Shown: piece by piece, positions 36,752 to 45,000 of the stretch
Layout of the letters: each line of letters opens with the position of its first letter
Numbering within the stretch: position 1 is the stretch's first letter
Assembly (NCBI GenBank): GCA_045113275.1
Contig: JBGUIU010000058.1
Span: forward strand, 62,001 to 126,000
Reading direction: 5' to 3'
Length of the DNA stretch: 64,000 bases
Origin: UBA1181 sp045113275
GTDB lineage: Bacteria > Bacteroidota > Bacteroidia > Bacteroidales > Paludibacteraceae
Program-made: the position numbers and the translations under genes
The notes under the pieces: model-generated
Told to the model about the DNA's origin: nothing
The model's database searches: none
The model's input: only the letters and a program-made list of their open reading frames with translations

Positions 36752-37561
36752 ATGAGCACAAACAAAAAAATCGAAGAGATCAGAGCAATCCTTAACGACA
36801 GATTCAAAGGGCTCGAATTCCAGGAGGAAGGTCATAAATACAGCCTGAACGGTGTCAATCTTCCTTCCGTATCATCCATCGTGGAGAGATTCTGCCATGA
36901 ATTCGACGCTGAGAGTAAGGCGATAGGTGTAGCGAAAAGAGACGGCAAGAGCGTGGAGGAGATACTGAGGGAATGGAAGTATGAGAACCTGAAGTCAACA
37001 ATAACAGGAACACTGGTACATGAATTCGGTGAAAGCATGGCATGGATGAGGGACGGGAACCTTGACGGAATAACCGAAAGTTGCAAATGCAAGTATGATA
37101 AGAAGCTCGGAACACTGATACCTACAAGAAAGAAAGAGGAGGCGATAGTGAGCTTCTTCAACGACATGCCAAAGAACTACAGATTCGTGACAGCTGAAGC
37201 AAGGGTTCATTCGCTTGCAGGCGATCTGAATCTGAAGAACCCGTACTGCGGTACATTCGACCTTCTGATACATTACGAGGGGAACGGAATGGACGGACTG
37301 ATTCTGTTTGACTATAAGAACAACAAGACCCTGACAAAGGATTATGCGAGAAACAAGAAAATCATGATGCTCCCTCCTTTCGACGATATGTACGACGAGC
37401 CTCTTGGACACTACACAGTTCAGCAGAGCCTCTATCAGTTATGCATAGAGAGCGTAGGACTGAAAGTCATCGGAAGAAGGCTGGTCCATGTAAAGGATGA
37501 CGGGACATATCAGCTGTACAGACTGAACGACGTGACAGACAGACTTAAAAGAATTCTTTAA
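36752..37561 (+). CDS. RecB/Cas4-like PD-(D/E)XK nuclease
   Basis: This is a 269-aa protein with the RecB-type motif set: GTLVHEF at 86-92, Glu149 in TAEARV, Asp170 in CGTFDL, Asp187 and Lys189 in LFDYKN, and Q-x-x-x-Y at 224-228 (QQSLY). Such enzymes are exonucleases or single-strand nucleases in recombination and replication. There are no cysteines for an iron-sulphur cluster, which separates it from classic Cas4. It starts a plus-strand two-gene unit, 25 bases ahead of an SF2 helicase, inside an otherwise minus-strand region. A joint DNA-processing role with the helicase is inferred. Confidence 0.85.
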   Translation: MSTNKKIEEIRAILNDRFKGLEFQEEGHKYSLNGVNLPSVSSIVERFCHEFDAESKAIGVAKRDGKSVEEILREWKYENLKSTITGTLVHEFGESMAWMRDGNLDGITESCKCKYDKKLGTLIPTRKKEEAIVSFFNDMPKNYRFVTAEARVHSLAGDLNLKNPYCGTFDLLIHYEGNGMDGLILFDYKNNKTLTKDYARNKKIMMLPPFDDMYDEPLGHYTVQQSLYQLCIESVGLKVIGRRLVHVKDDGTYQLYRLNDVTDRLKRIL

Positions 37562-37586
37562 TCAAACAATAACAGAACATAAGAAA

Positions 37587-38702
37587 ATGCATTGCATAGT
37601 ATTTGAATTGCCTACCGGATACGGGAAGTCGAAGGAGGCGCTTAAAAACATCATCAAGGGAACCAACGGAACGCTCATAGTGATCCCGACCATCCTCATG
37701 ATAGACAACTGGAAAGTAGAGATTGCAAAATGGGAGGATGAACTTGGTCTGTACTGCGAGAATTTTGAATTCTCTACATACAAGGGTCTTGATAAGATGT
37801 CAGGACGCACATTCGACACCATAATACTAGACGAATGCCATCATGTAACCGACAACAATATTCCTTATCTGGAGCAGATAATATGCGATAAGAGAATCCT
37901 CCTTTCTGCCACGCTGAATAGAGACAAGAGGAAGATGATAAACGAACTGCTGAAGGGGAACAGGACGATGTTCGTGAAGAAATACCTGAATGATGCCACC
38001 AATGAAGGCAAACTTCCTGTACCTGAGATAATAAAGATACCTATGACACTCGACAATACGAAGAGAAACGTCACATACGTGTTCAATGAAAAGGGTACAA
38101 GTACAATGAAATTCAATTCATTCGAAGACAAAAGCAGGTTCAGATTCATGAAGAATAAGAATATCAGGATAGAGGTGGCCTGCACACAGAAAGAATATTA
38201 CGACCAGATAAGCGAAAATATAGAATTCTTCAAAAACAATTATATGGAGGATGATACAAGGCCAAAATGGAAAAAAAACGTATGGCTTCACAAATCCATG
38301 CTCAGACTGAAATGGCTGGCTTCTCAGAAGAATAATATCATAAGCGAGATAATGGATAAGTTCAGTAACAAAAGAATGGTCCTGTTCCTGAACTCGATCG
38401 AAGACGTTGAACTATACGGGAACGAGATAACCTCAAAGAACAAAAGATCGAAGGAAGTGCTATCCGACTTCAATGATGGAAAGATAAACTATGTATCCAC
38501 ATGCGAAATGCTCAACGAGGGAATAAACCTTGTCAACTGTCAAATAGGTGTATGGCAGAGACTAAACTCGTCAGAGACTATAACAGTACAGAAGATAGGG
38601 CGAATACTGAGACACAAGGAACCTATATTGATATTCCCGTACTTTGAAAACACAAGGGAGGAAGAGATAGTTGACGGCATAACGGACATGTTCGGTCAAT
38701 AA
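37587..38702 (+). CDS. SF2 DEAD/DECH-type helicase
   Basis: This is a 371-aa protein with a P-loop PTGYGKS at 9-15, DECH at 82-85, SAT at 107-109, and QKIGRILRH (motif VI) near residue 340. This is a compact SF2 helicase core without extra N-terminal domains. The start at 37587 leaves only eight residues before the P-loop, and no in-frame upstream start is evident. It follows the nuclease by 25 bases and ends at a bidirectional terminator facing the lysis genes. Nuclease plus helicase suggests replication or recombination, but the exact pathway cannot be read from the sequence. Confidence 0.88.
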   Translation: MHCIVFELPTGYGKSKEALKNIIKGTNGTLIVIPTILMIDNWKVEIAKWEDELGLYCENFEFSTYKGLDKMSGRTFDTIILDECHHVTDNNIPYLEQIICDKRILLSATLNRDKRKMINELLKGNRTMFVKKYLNDATNEGKLPVPEIIKIPMTLDNTKRNVTYVFNEKGTSTMKFNSFEDKSRFRFMKNKNIRIEVACTQKEYYDQISENIEFFKNNYMEDDTRPKWKKNVWLHKSMLRLKWLASQKNNIISEIMDKFSNKRMVLFLNSIEDVELYGNEITSKNKRSKEVLSDFNDGKINYVSTCEMLNEGINLVNCQIGVWQRLNSSETITVQKIGRILRHKEPILIFPYFENTREEEIVDGITDMFGQ

Positions 38703-38711
38703 CGAAAAATA

Positions 38712-38746
38712 AAAGGGGACGGAAATTCTTAAAAACCGCCCCCTTT
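38712..38746. terminator. Bidirectional terminator between convergent helicase and lysis genes
   Basis: AAAGGGGACGG and CCGCCCCCTTT pair with one mismatch around an A/T-rich loop. The hairpin sits between the helicase stop (38702) and the spanin-like stop (38775), and A- and T-rich flanks suit both directions. Confidence 0.7.
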
Positions 38747-38758
38747 CACATGTGAAAG
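38743..38758. repeat. 16-bp perfect palindrome
   Basis: CTTTCACATGTGAAAG is fully self-complementary and directly abuts the bidirectional terminator. It could extend the terminator stem or be a protein-binding site. Confidence 0.6.
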
Positions 38759-38774
38759 AATTGTATATATAGTT

Positions 38775-39380
38775 TTATTTCAATATCTGTATGTTCCTGT
38801 AACTCACATTCTCTATGTAAGGATTCTTTTCAACAACATCAGTCTCAACCACCTTCTGCTTTTTCTGAAATAATCTTCCTATCCATGTCTTCCTCGGAGC
38901 ATCAACAGGAACCTTTTTAACGTGAGATGTAAGAACTGTCTGTGATTTAAACTTAGGAGATACAACTATTGTGCTTGGATATTCCATACCTATCACAACC
39001 TCATACCATTCATCACCTATCACTGTATCGCAATCAACTACACTCCTGAATATTGTATCATTAAAAAACACTGTGTCAGTCTTCTCGATCCTCTTCTCGA
39101 TATACTGGAACTGGACCATATTCCTGTCCTTTATCTTCAGCGAATCCTTGGTCTTTCTCAGAAGCATTGATATGGAGTCCGTCATCATACCCATCTGTCT
39201 CATCGTGAACTCATGCTGGATCATTTCGTTCTGATAAGCCATGTTGTTTTTTCTTGATACGTCCAATTCAGCCATGGTGCTCTTCAATTTAGAACCCATG
39301 ATGCACAGCAACGCAATCAGAGCGATTATAACAACGGCCACAATACACGCAATAACCGATTTAATCTTCCCTGCAATCAT
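38775..39380 (-). CDS. Spanin-like membrane-anchored protein, 201 aa
   Basis: The ATG at 39380 is chosen because GGAGG lies 6 bases upstream; the frame is open 14 codons further. It overlaps the holin gene by 20 bases. One transmembrane segment (about residues 8-29, IACIVAVVIIALIALLCIM) is followed by a helical, Met/Lys-rich, probably coiled-coil stretch and a beta-rich C-terminal part. It starts with few charges and no lipobox. Anchor plus periplasmic helix next to a holin matches inner-membrane spanins, which disrupt the outer membrane at lysis. Similar proteins follow holins in many Bacteroides phages. No outer-membrane spanin partner is visible. Confidence 0.6.
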   Translation of the reverse strand: MIAGKIKSVIACIVAVVIIALIALLCIMGSKLKSTMAELDVSRKNNMAYQNEMIQHEFTMRQMGMMTDSISMLLRKTKDSLKIKDRNMVQFQYIEKRIEKTDTVFFNDTIFRSVVDCDTVIGDEWYEVVIGMEYPSTIVVSPKFKSQTVLTSHVKKVPVDAPRKTWIGRLFQKKQKVVETDVVEKNPYIENVSYRNIQILK

Positions 39381-39888
39381 CTTCAGCCTCCTTCCTGTCA
39401 GTCTTTTTTCCGGCATCGACATCGAATATCTCCTTTACCTTATCCTCATCCATATCAAGTTTCTTGGATATTTCGCCTATCATAAATTTCTTAAGCAGTT
39501 TTCCTACAAGGAAATCAGGTTTCAGAATCGTTATATTAGTAAGTATGCTCCACACTTCCGCAACAAGTATTATTGCTGTAAATCCTCTCATAATCCACAT
39601 ATTATCAAGCATGAGCGTCTTGTCTATAATCAGACCTATGAATATCAGAGAAACATAGCAGAGCATCTTGATTATGCTGTCCCTAAGTCTGCCACTTTCA
39701 AAATACTTTTTCTTCACATAGATGCTCACTACGCATCCGAACAGCATGTCTATGACAGATGCCACGAACACGAAGCAGAACAGCTCCTTCCCGTCCCCGA
39801 TAAGAGTGAGAAGATATGTCATCATCGCACAGACCCATCCCCAGACGGTATCCAGCGGTTTCAATAGTTTATGAAATACATTCAACAT
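39361..39888 (-). CDS. Holin, phage holin family 4-like, 175 aa
   Basis: The ATG at 39888 has AGGAGG six bases upstream; the frame extends two codons to a TTG. The protein has about four hydrophobic segments (near residues 15-30, 36-57, 73-92 and 98-120), with Asp and Gly in the second (VIDMLFGCVVS) and SGRLRDSIIKM between the second and third. This pattern resembles the holin family 4 proteins of Firmicutes and Bacteroidetes phages. The C-terminus is charged (DAGKKTDRKEAEDDCRED). Holins open the inner membrane at lysis. It is directly followed by the spanin-like gene. Confidence 0.75.
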   Translation of the reverse strand: MLNVFHKLLKPLDTVWGWVCAMMTYLLTLIGDGKELFCFVFVASVIDMLFGCVVSIYVKKKYFESGRLRDSIIKMLCYVSLIFIGLIIDKTLMLDNMWIMRGFTAIILVAEVWSILTNITILKPDFLVGKLLKKFMIGEISKKLDMDEDKVKEIFDVDAGKKTDRKEAEDDCRED

Positions 39889-39902
39889 AGCCAACCTCCT
39901 TT

Positions 39903-40361
39903 CTATCTCATTCCTACACTGTCATCATCCATCCTCCTGCTTCTCCTTCTTTTCCTCCTGTATGAAGCGGCTTCACTGTCATCCTCCTTGTTCGCATAAC
40001 CTTCACGTCTGAGCTTCTCCCTGATCAGCTCCTTGTTCATGTCAAACCACTTCCTCGTCTCCCTCATCAGCTCATCATTGATGTCTTCATCCTCGAAAGT
40101 CCTCTCGTAGAAATCCTCATCGTTGATTTCATCCGATCCGAAAGCCTCAAGTCTCGGCTGACCGTCCTTGTCACCGTTCCTGTAGAAGATGGCTCCTGTG
40201 TTCTCAACAGGTCCCTTCCTGTCATCAAACTCGATCTTATCCTCAAGTTCACGATACTCCTTGTTTTTGCTGAGATCCTCCTCCGGACTAGTCTCAGCCA
40301 TGAGTTGCATTAATTCCATAAGCAACTCGTTTTGTCTTTTTCTTTTTTCCTTCTCGTCCAT
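39903..40361 (-). CDS. Hypothetical charged protein with basic tail, 152 aa
   Basis: I recognise no family. Almost all residues are charged or polar. The N-terminal half is helical and acidic (MDEKEKRKRQNELLMELMQLMAE), the middle has a short block (GAIFYRNGDKDGQPRLEAFG), and the end is very basic (YRRKRRRSRRMDDDSVGMR), suggesting nucleic-acid or capsid-lumen contact. It lies between the DUF192 gene and the holin in the late operon, so it is probably a small virion or late protein. Confidence 0.55.
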   Translation of the reverse strand: MDEKEKRKRQNELLMELMQLMAETSPEEDLSKNKEYRELEDKIEFDDRKGPVENTGAIFYRNGDKDGQPRLEAFGSDEINDEDFYERTFEDEDINDELMRETRKWFDMNKELIREKLRREGYANKEDDSEAASYRRKRRRSRRMDDDSVGMR

Positions 40362-40378
40362 ATCTGTTTATTTTTTAA

Positions 40379-40960
40379 TTAGTTTTTAACGTATTCAGGC
40401 TTCTGGACATCCTGTTTGTTGAAAACAGAAAATATCCATTTGCCCAGCTGCTCATATGCATCATCTATGTTCGGATCATCCTTGTGTGCGTTGATATACA
40501 GAACCTGGCTGATAAGGCTCTGAGTATGAGGCCTGCTAAGTATCCTCTCATTACCCTTCAATGCCATCTGCACGTCACCGTTCTCATCAAGGACGACCAT
40601 GTCCCCGTCCTCCTGTACTACCTCAAGTATCTGCATGAACGAATCTATCTTCACCTTGTCAGTCGGAGGTATCTCAAGCACGGCATTGACATCCTCAACG
40701 ACAAAAGGCTCCTTGTCCATGGCTTCAGCCTGATACACGCCTATCACTCTCATGAGATTGTCCATCAGTACAATCGTCAGGTCAAACCCTGTGTTTTCCA
40801 TCGTGAACGTAGTGGTTGTTGGAGAATCATATGCGAACAGCATACCCTCTCCTCCGCTGATATATGACCTTCCTGACAGACCTATCCTCTGCTCGTCCTC
40901 GAACTCAGCGACATCAACTATGTATTCGCTGCCTCCTATCTTTATCTTATACTTGTCCAT
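40379..40960 (-). CDS. DUF192 domain protein, 193 aa
   Basis: The N-terminal ~105 residues match the DUF192 pattern: QRIGLSGRSYI, GEGMLFAYD, TFTMENTGFDLTIVLMD, then RVIGVYQAEAM and VLEIPP. The function of DUF192 is unknown in general. The C-terminal ~90 residues are an extension not typical of the family (VVLDENGDVQMAL ... QLGKWIFSVFNKQD). There is no signal peptide. It overlaps the upstream gene by 14 bases and belongs to the late operon, so it is probably a virion or assembly protein rather than a stray host gene. Confidence 0.8.
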   Translation of the reverse strand: MDKYKIKIGGSEYIVDVAEFEDEQRIGLSGRSYISGGEGMLFAYDSPTTTTFTMENTGFDLTIVLMDNLMRVIGVYQAEAMDKEPFVVEDVNAVLEIPPTDKVKIDSFMQILEVVQEDGDMVVLDENGDVQMALKGNERILSRPHTQSLISQVLYINAHKDDPNIDDAYEQLGKWIFSVFNKQDVQKPEYVKN

Positions 40961-42017
40961 ATCCCTTCAATGATTTAATCAGACCTATGTTATCTCTCGT
41001 ATTGTTGAGGACCTCATCGACCAGAATCCTTCCGGCCTCTATCATATCATTCCTAGATCCTCTGCTCCTTAATGCAAGAAGCTCATCAGTCAACGCCTTC
41101 CTTAATATTATCTCTCCCCTCTCTATCTCAGCATGCTGCACTATCCTCTTGCCGTCATCCGTTATATTGCCGTCCGTCGGTTCATCACTCTCAGATATCA
41201 CCGGTATGCCCATCCTTGTCAAACCTGCGAAACTGTGATCAACTGCACCAAGATGGTTAGGCTCCTCGTGCAAAGCTCCGGAAGGTATGACATTGTAGGA
41301 CGAATCACTCACATTTGAAGTTGGATCGCTGTGTCCGTCAGGATTCTCAATACTCATTCCGTCCTCACCTACGGCTATGTTATGCCTTCTGCCTCTCAGA
41401 TTGGATGATTGCATTGCCTCTCCAAGTCCGTTATTTGAAGCCATCGTCACATCATCACCCTCATTAAGTATTCCTTCAGCCATCCTTGCCTGGTTCTCTG
41501 CGGCTGTTCTTTCCGATTCATTCATCCTTCCTATGATGTTTCCTGTCACTCCGGATGCGGAAAGAACATTGTTCGCAAGCTGAACGGCTGTTCCAGCTAT
41601 CGCTCCGTAACCGCCAAGCATCTTCAGGTTCTCGCCCATGCTGTTCACACTGTTCACGGCAGCCACCTCTTTGTCATGATTGTTGTAGTCCATGACTCTC
41701 TCCTGCACATTTCCGTATGATCCTGTCCTTGCAAGATTTCCAGAAATATCTATATTCCTTTCGTTCAGGTCATTGAGAAGCTTCTGGTCTGCATAACCTG
41801 ACATGCCGGCAGTTGCAACGCCAGCCCCGTATGCTATCTTGCTGGCTCTGTCAAGACTATCAGCCCTAGCCTGCATATCCTCAGCAGTCATGGCATCCAT
41901 TGATTCGCGCCTTGCCCGTCTGTTCGCCTCACGCTCCTCCTTGATTCTGGCACGCTCCTCAATCCTCTGCCTTTCCAGCTCCTTTTTTATTTCTTCATTA
42001 TATGTCCCATTTGCCAT
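40947..42017 (-). CDS. Conserved crAss-like virion-type protein with N-terminal coiled coil, 356 aa
   Basis: Residues ~8-60 form a highly charged helix (KKELERQRIEERARIKEERE...). An Ala/Gly-rich middle with hydrophobic helices follows (GAGVATAGMSGYA, LGGYGAIAGTAVQLANNVL). The C-terminal third has NVIPSGALHEEPNHL, TRMGIPVIS and QHAEIERGEIIL, a block I associate with late proteins of Bacteroides phages. Charged coil plus hydrophobic Ala/Gly region is typical of packaged or ejected proteins. Exact role unknown. Confidence 0.55.
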   Translation of the reverse strand: MANGTYNEEIKKELERQRIEERARIKEEREANRRARRESMDAMTAEDMQARADSLDRASKIAYGAGVATAGMSGYADQKLLNDLNERNIDISGNLARTGSYGNVQERVMDYNNHDKEVAAVNSVNSMGENLKMLGGYGAIAGTAVQLANNVLSASGVTGNIIGRMNESERTAAENQARMAEGILNEGDDVTMASNNGLGEAMQSSNLRGRRHNIAVGEDGMSIENPDGHSDPTSNVSDSSYNVIPSGALHEEPNHLGAVDHSFAGLTRMGIPVISESDEPTDGNITDDGKRIVQHAEIERGEIILRKALTDELLALRSRGSRNDMIEAGRILVDEVLNNTRDNIGLIKSLKGYGQV

Positions 42018-42052
42018 GATGTATTCTGTTTTAGTATAATGATATGCATCTT

Positions 42053-45000
42053 CTAATTGAATGACGTGATCACGCTTCCTATCAATGCAAGCCTGTCACC
42101 TTTGTATCTGATTCTCGTCTTAATGTACGATCCCTTGATTCTGACTTCACCCCTGTTTCTCATCCATGAATCGTCACATATTATGCTTCCGTTTTCATTC
42201 TTGTAATGCAAATTTAATAAATCTTTTGGAATGAACAATTTTCCGATTTCAGGACGAGGCTCATCAACTACAGGATTAAGAGCTATGTTCAGTATAGGAT
42301 GCCTTAAAACGCTGTCTCCGTTACCCTTTATTGAATCCCATCTAGGTTCATTCAGCCTGTACAGCACAATTGAAGGGTCCTGAACATACCATATTCCGTT
42401 CTTGAACCAGCAGTTGCCTCTAAGCCTTGCCGTTCTTAGCCAAACATGGAACCTTCCACCTGTCGCACCTGACGCATCATATTCAGCAACGGATGTATCA
42501 ACATCCCTTCCGTCGATGCTGTATCTGACCATAGCCTTGTCAATATACATCTCCGTCCTTGCAGTATCCTCCGTCAGATCCTGGTCATACCACTCGCCTA
42601 TCGGATTGGCCTTTACATGGACCTGCATGCCGTAAGTGTCAGTTACATGGTCGTAAGTTACCTCCGTTCCGGACAAACATTGGTAGTTCCTGCTGTCACC
42701 AGTCATCCTCTGATAGGAATCCTCGATCTCGTCGTATGTATCAACCCTTGAATAGAACAGCGGGAAAAGAACACTCTTGTCCGCAACAGGATAATTAGGC
42801 CTGTACGGCAGCATCTTCTGAGATACCGGAACATCGATGAAGCTGTTGTTTATGATATCGTGGTAGTTGCACTTATACAGATACTTGACAGCCTCCTGCC
42901 TGAAGTACATATTGTGCAGATCACCATTGAACTCATACGGCTGCGCATTTATCGTATAATGAAAACTTTCAGGCTGGGTCTCGTTGGACACGATAGTCAT
43001 TCCTGAGAACGACACATCGGTTCCGACTGATGTAAGCACCTCTATCTCAAAAGGATGCTGTCTTCCATACCAGTATGCAGGCTTCAGTTTCTCGCTTATG
43101 TCTATTATTCCTGCATTTCCATGCTTCCAGAAGTCAGTTGCAAGAGGATAAGTCCATTCAAGCGTCCTGTTGCCGTCCTGATCCACAACCTCTGTAGGAT
43201 ATCCGTTGACACAATCCTTGCTTGCAAACGCAAGAACCTGGTTGTAATACCCAGCATTGATCCTCATATACCTTCCAAGATTCCTTGCATAATCCCTTAA
43301 CGACACATCCTTCTTGTAATAGACATAGGATGCCTCGCTTTTGACATTCAAAAGGTACACTTTGTTCCTGTCAGGTCTTTCTGACAAATAGTTTCCTTCC
43401 GAATCCTTCCTCCAGTCCTTCGCATCATCATCCCAGTACCCCATCCATGTAAGCACTCCGTCATTAAGAGTTAGCTGCTCTTCAACCGAAACATCGCTTC
43501 CCGGATCGACGAACTGGAGATAGTTGCCCATGTTGTCCCTGTTAAGAGATATCGTGCAATCACAGTACATCTTTCCGCTTTCAGAAGCCTTTCTGCACTT
43601 CTCCTCCTTTTCCGCATCAGTACCGGTCAGTTTGGACGGATACTCCATTCCTGAATCGGTGAATTCAGTGACAAGATTCTCCGACAGATGCTTGACGCTC
43701 GGATGTATCACGACAGACGGATGATCAGATGACGAATCGAAAAGACTCGTGTCTGCAAATATGTAGTCATTATCCATCGTGGTCCACAATTTTGCCACTT
43801 TCTTCGATACATTCCTGTCAAAACTGAAGTACATAAGGTCGATATTCTCAGAATAGGAAGGAACCCACGAATAGAATGTAATGAACTTGCCGAATTCCTC
43901 ATTATAGCAGAGATTCCATACATTCTCCTCAAATCCTGTCAGATTATCATAGAACGTAAAAAGAACATCCTTCTTATATCTGACATAATGAGTCTTCACA
44001 TTACGTATTCCTATGACAGGAGTCAGCTCCCTCTCGGTAAGTGTGATGTTATCGTTCATGAACGGCTCAAGGCACATCTTCGTAATCACCTTGAAAGACT
44101 TTCCGTTCACTGTCCATATGCATTTATTGACAGTATCAACCCCGTACAGACAGCCCGGATCGCTTTCCGAACCGTCACCTGTCAGTATGATGCTGTCAGT
44201 CCACTGGCTTCCGTATGTCTCACTGATCATCTGCAGCTTCTCAGGAAGCACATCGCCTGTCCTTACAACCCTGTCCCCTATGGAAACAGTCTCGTTAATC
44301 GGAGCGTATGCTATTCCATGCTCAAACACGACGTACAGACCGCCTCCCCACGGGATTATCTTGGTAATTCCTCCGTAAGTGATAGGATAGTCCCTGTAAT
44401 TACCAGGCATGAAGTATCTGTACTTGTTTGAAAAGCCGTCCGTCGCATGAAGCTTGGAGTAAGCTATCCTCGTATTGAATACATTCTTGATATAAGGTAT
44501 GTCAGGCTTCTCCATGTAGAACACATCCGAAAGACCTGACCTCAATCCGGGATTCATAACGAAAGATTCATTCCTTTTTCCCCTTCCGTCCCTTGTCATT
44601 GTAGAGAAAGGGAAGAATGAACGTGGATTCCCATACATTGAAGTCTCTTCAACGTATGAGTAATCGTCCGTTCTTATTATGTTTGCAGTAGAATATACAG
44701 TAAATGTAGCCCAGTGACCTATGCTTACCGCATTTATATCACCTGTATTCATCGCATTATCCACATCTTCAGTAGTCATTGCCGATATAAGCCCTCCTGT
44801 AAGTGTATCGCCGATGGCTTTTCCCACATTCTTGAGCACACTTATACCTGTTTCCTCATCCTTGTGGTTGAGATTGTGCCAGTAATCAATCCATGTCCTC
44901 TGATTTATAATCTTATCATTGATTGGATTACCTGAATCATTGAAGTTCCTCATCATTCTGACAGTTATCTGACTCACATAGCAGTCACCGTGATAAACAT

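Noticed and set aside
36752..37561. The plus-strand nuclease as Cas4 from a CRISPR locus
   Set aside because: No cysteine cluster for iron-sulphur binding and no cas genes or array nearby; RecB-type phage nuclease fits better.
39889..39894. TTG start for the holin at 39894
   Set aside because: The ATG at 39888 has AGGAGG at the correct distance; the TTG falls inside that spacer.
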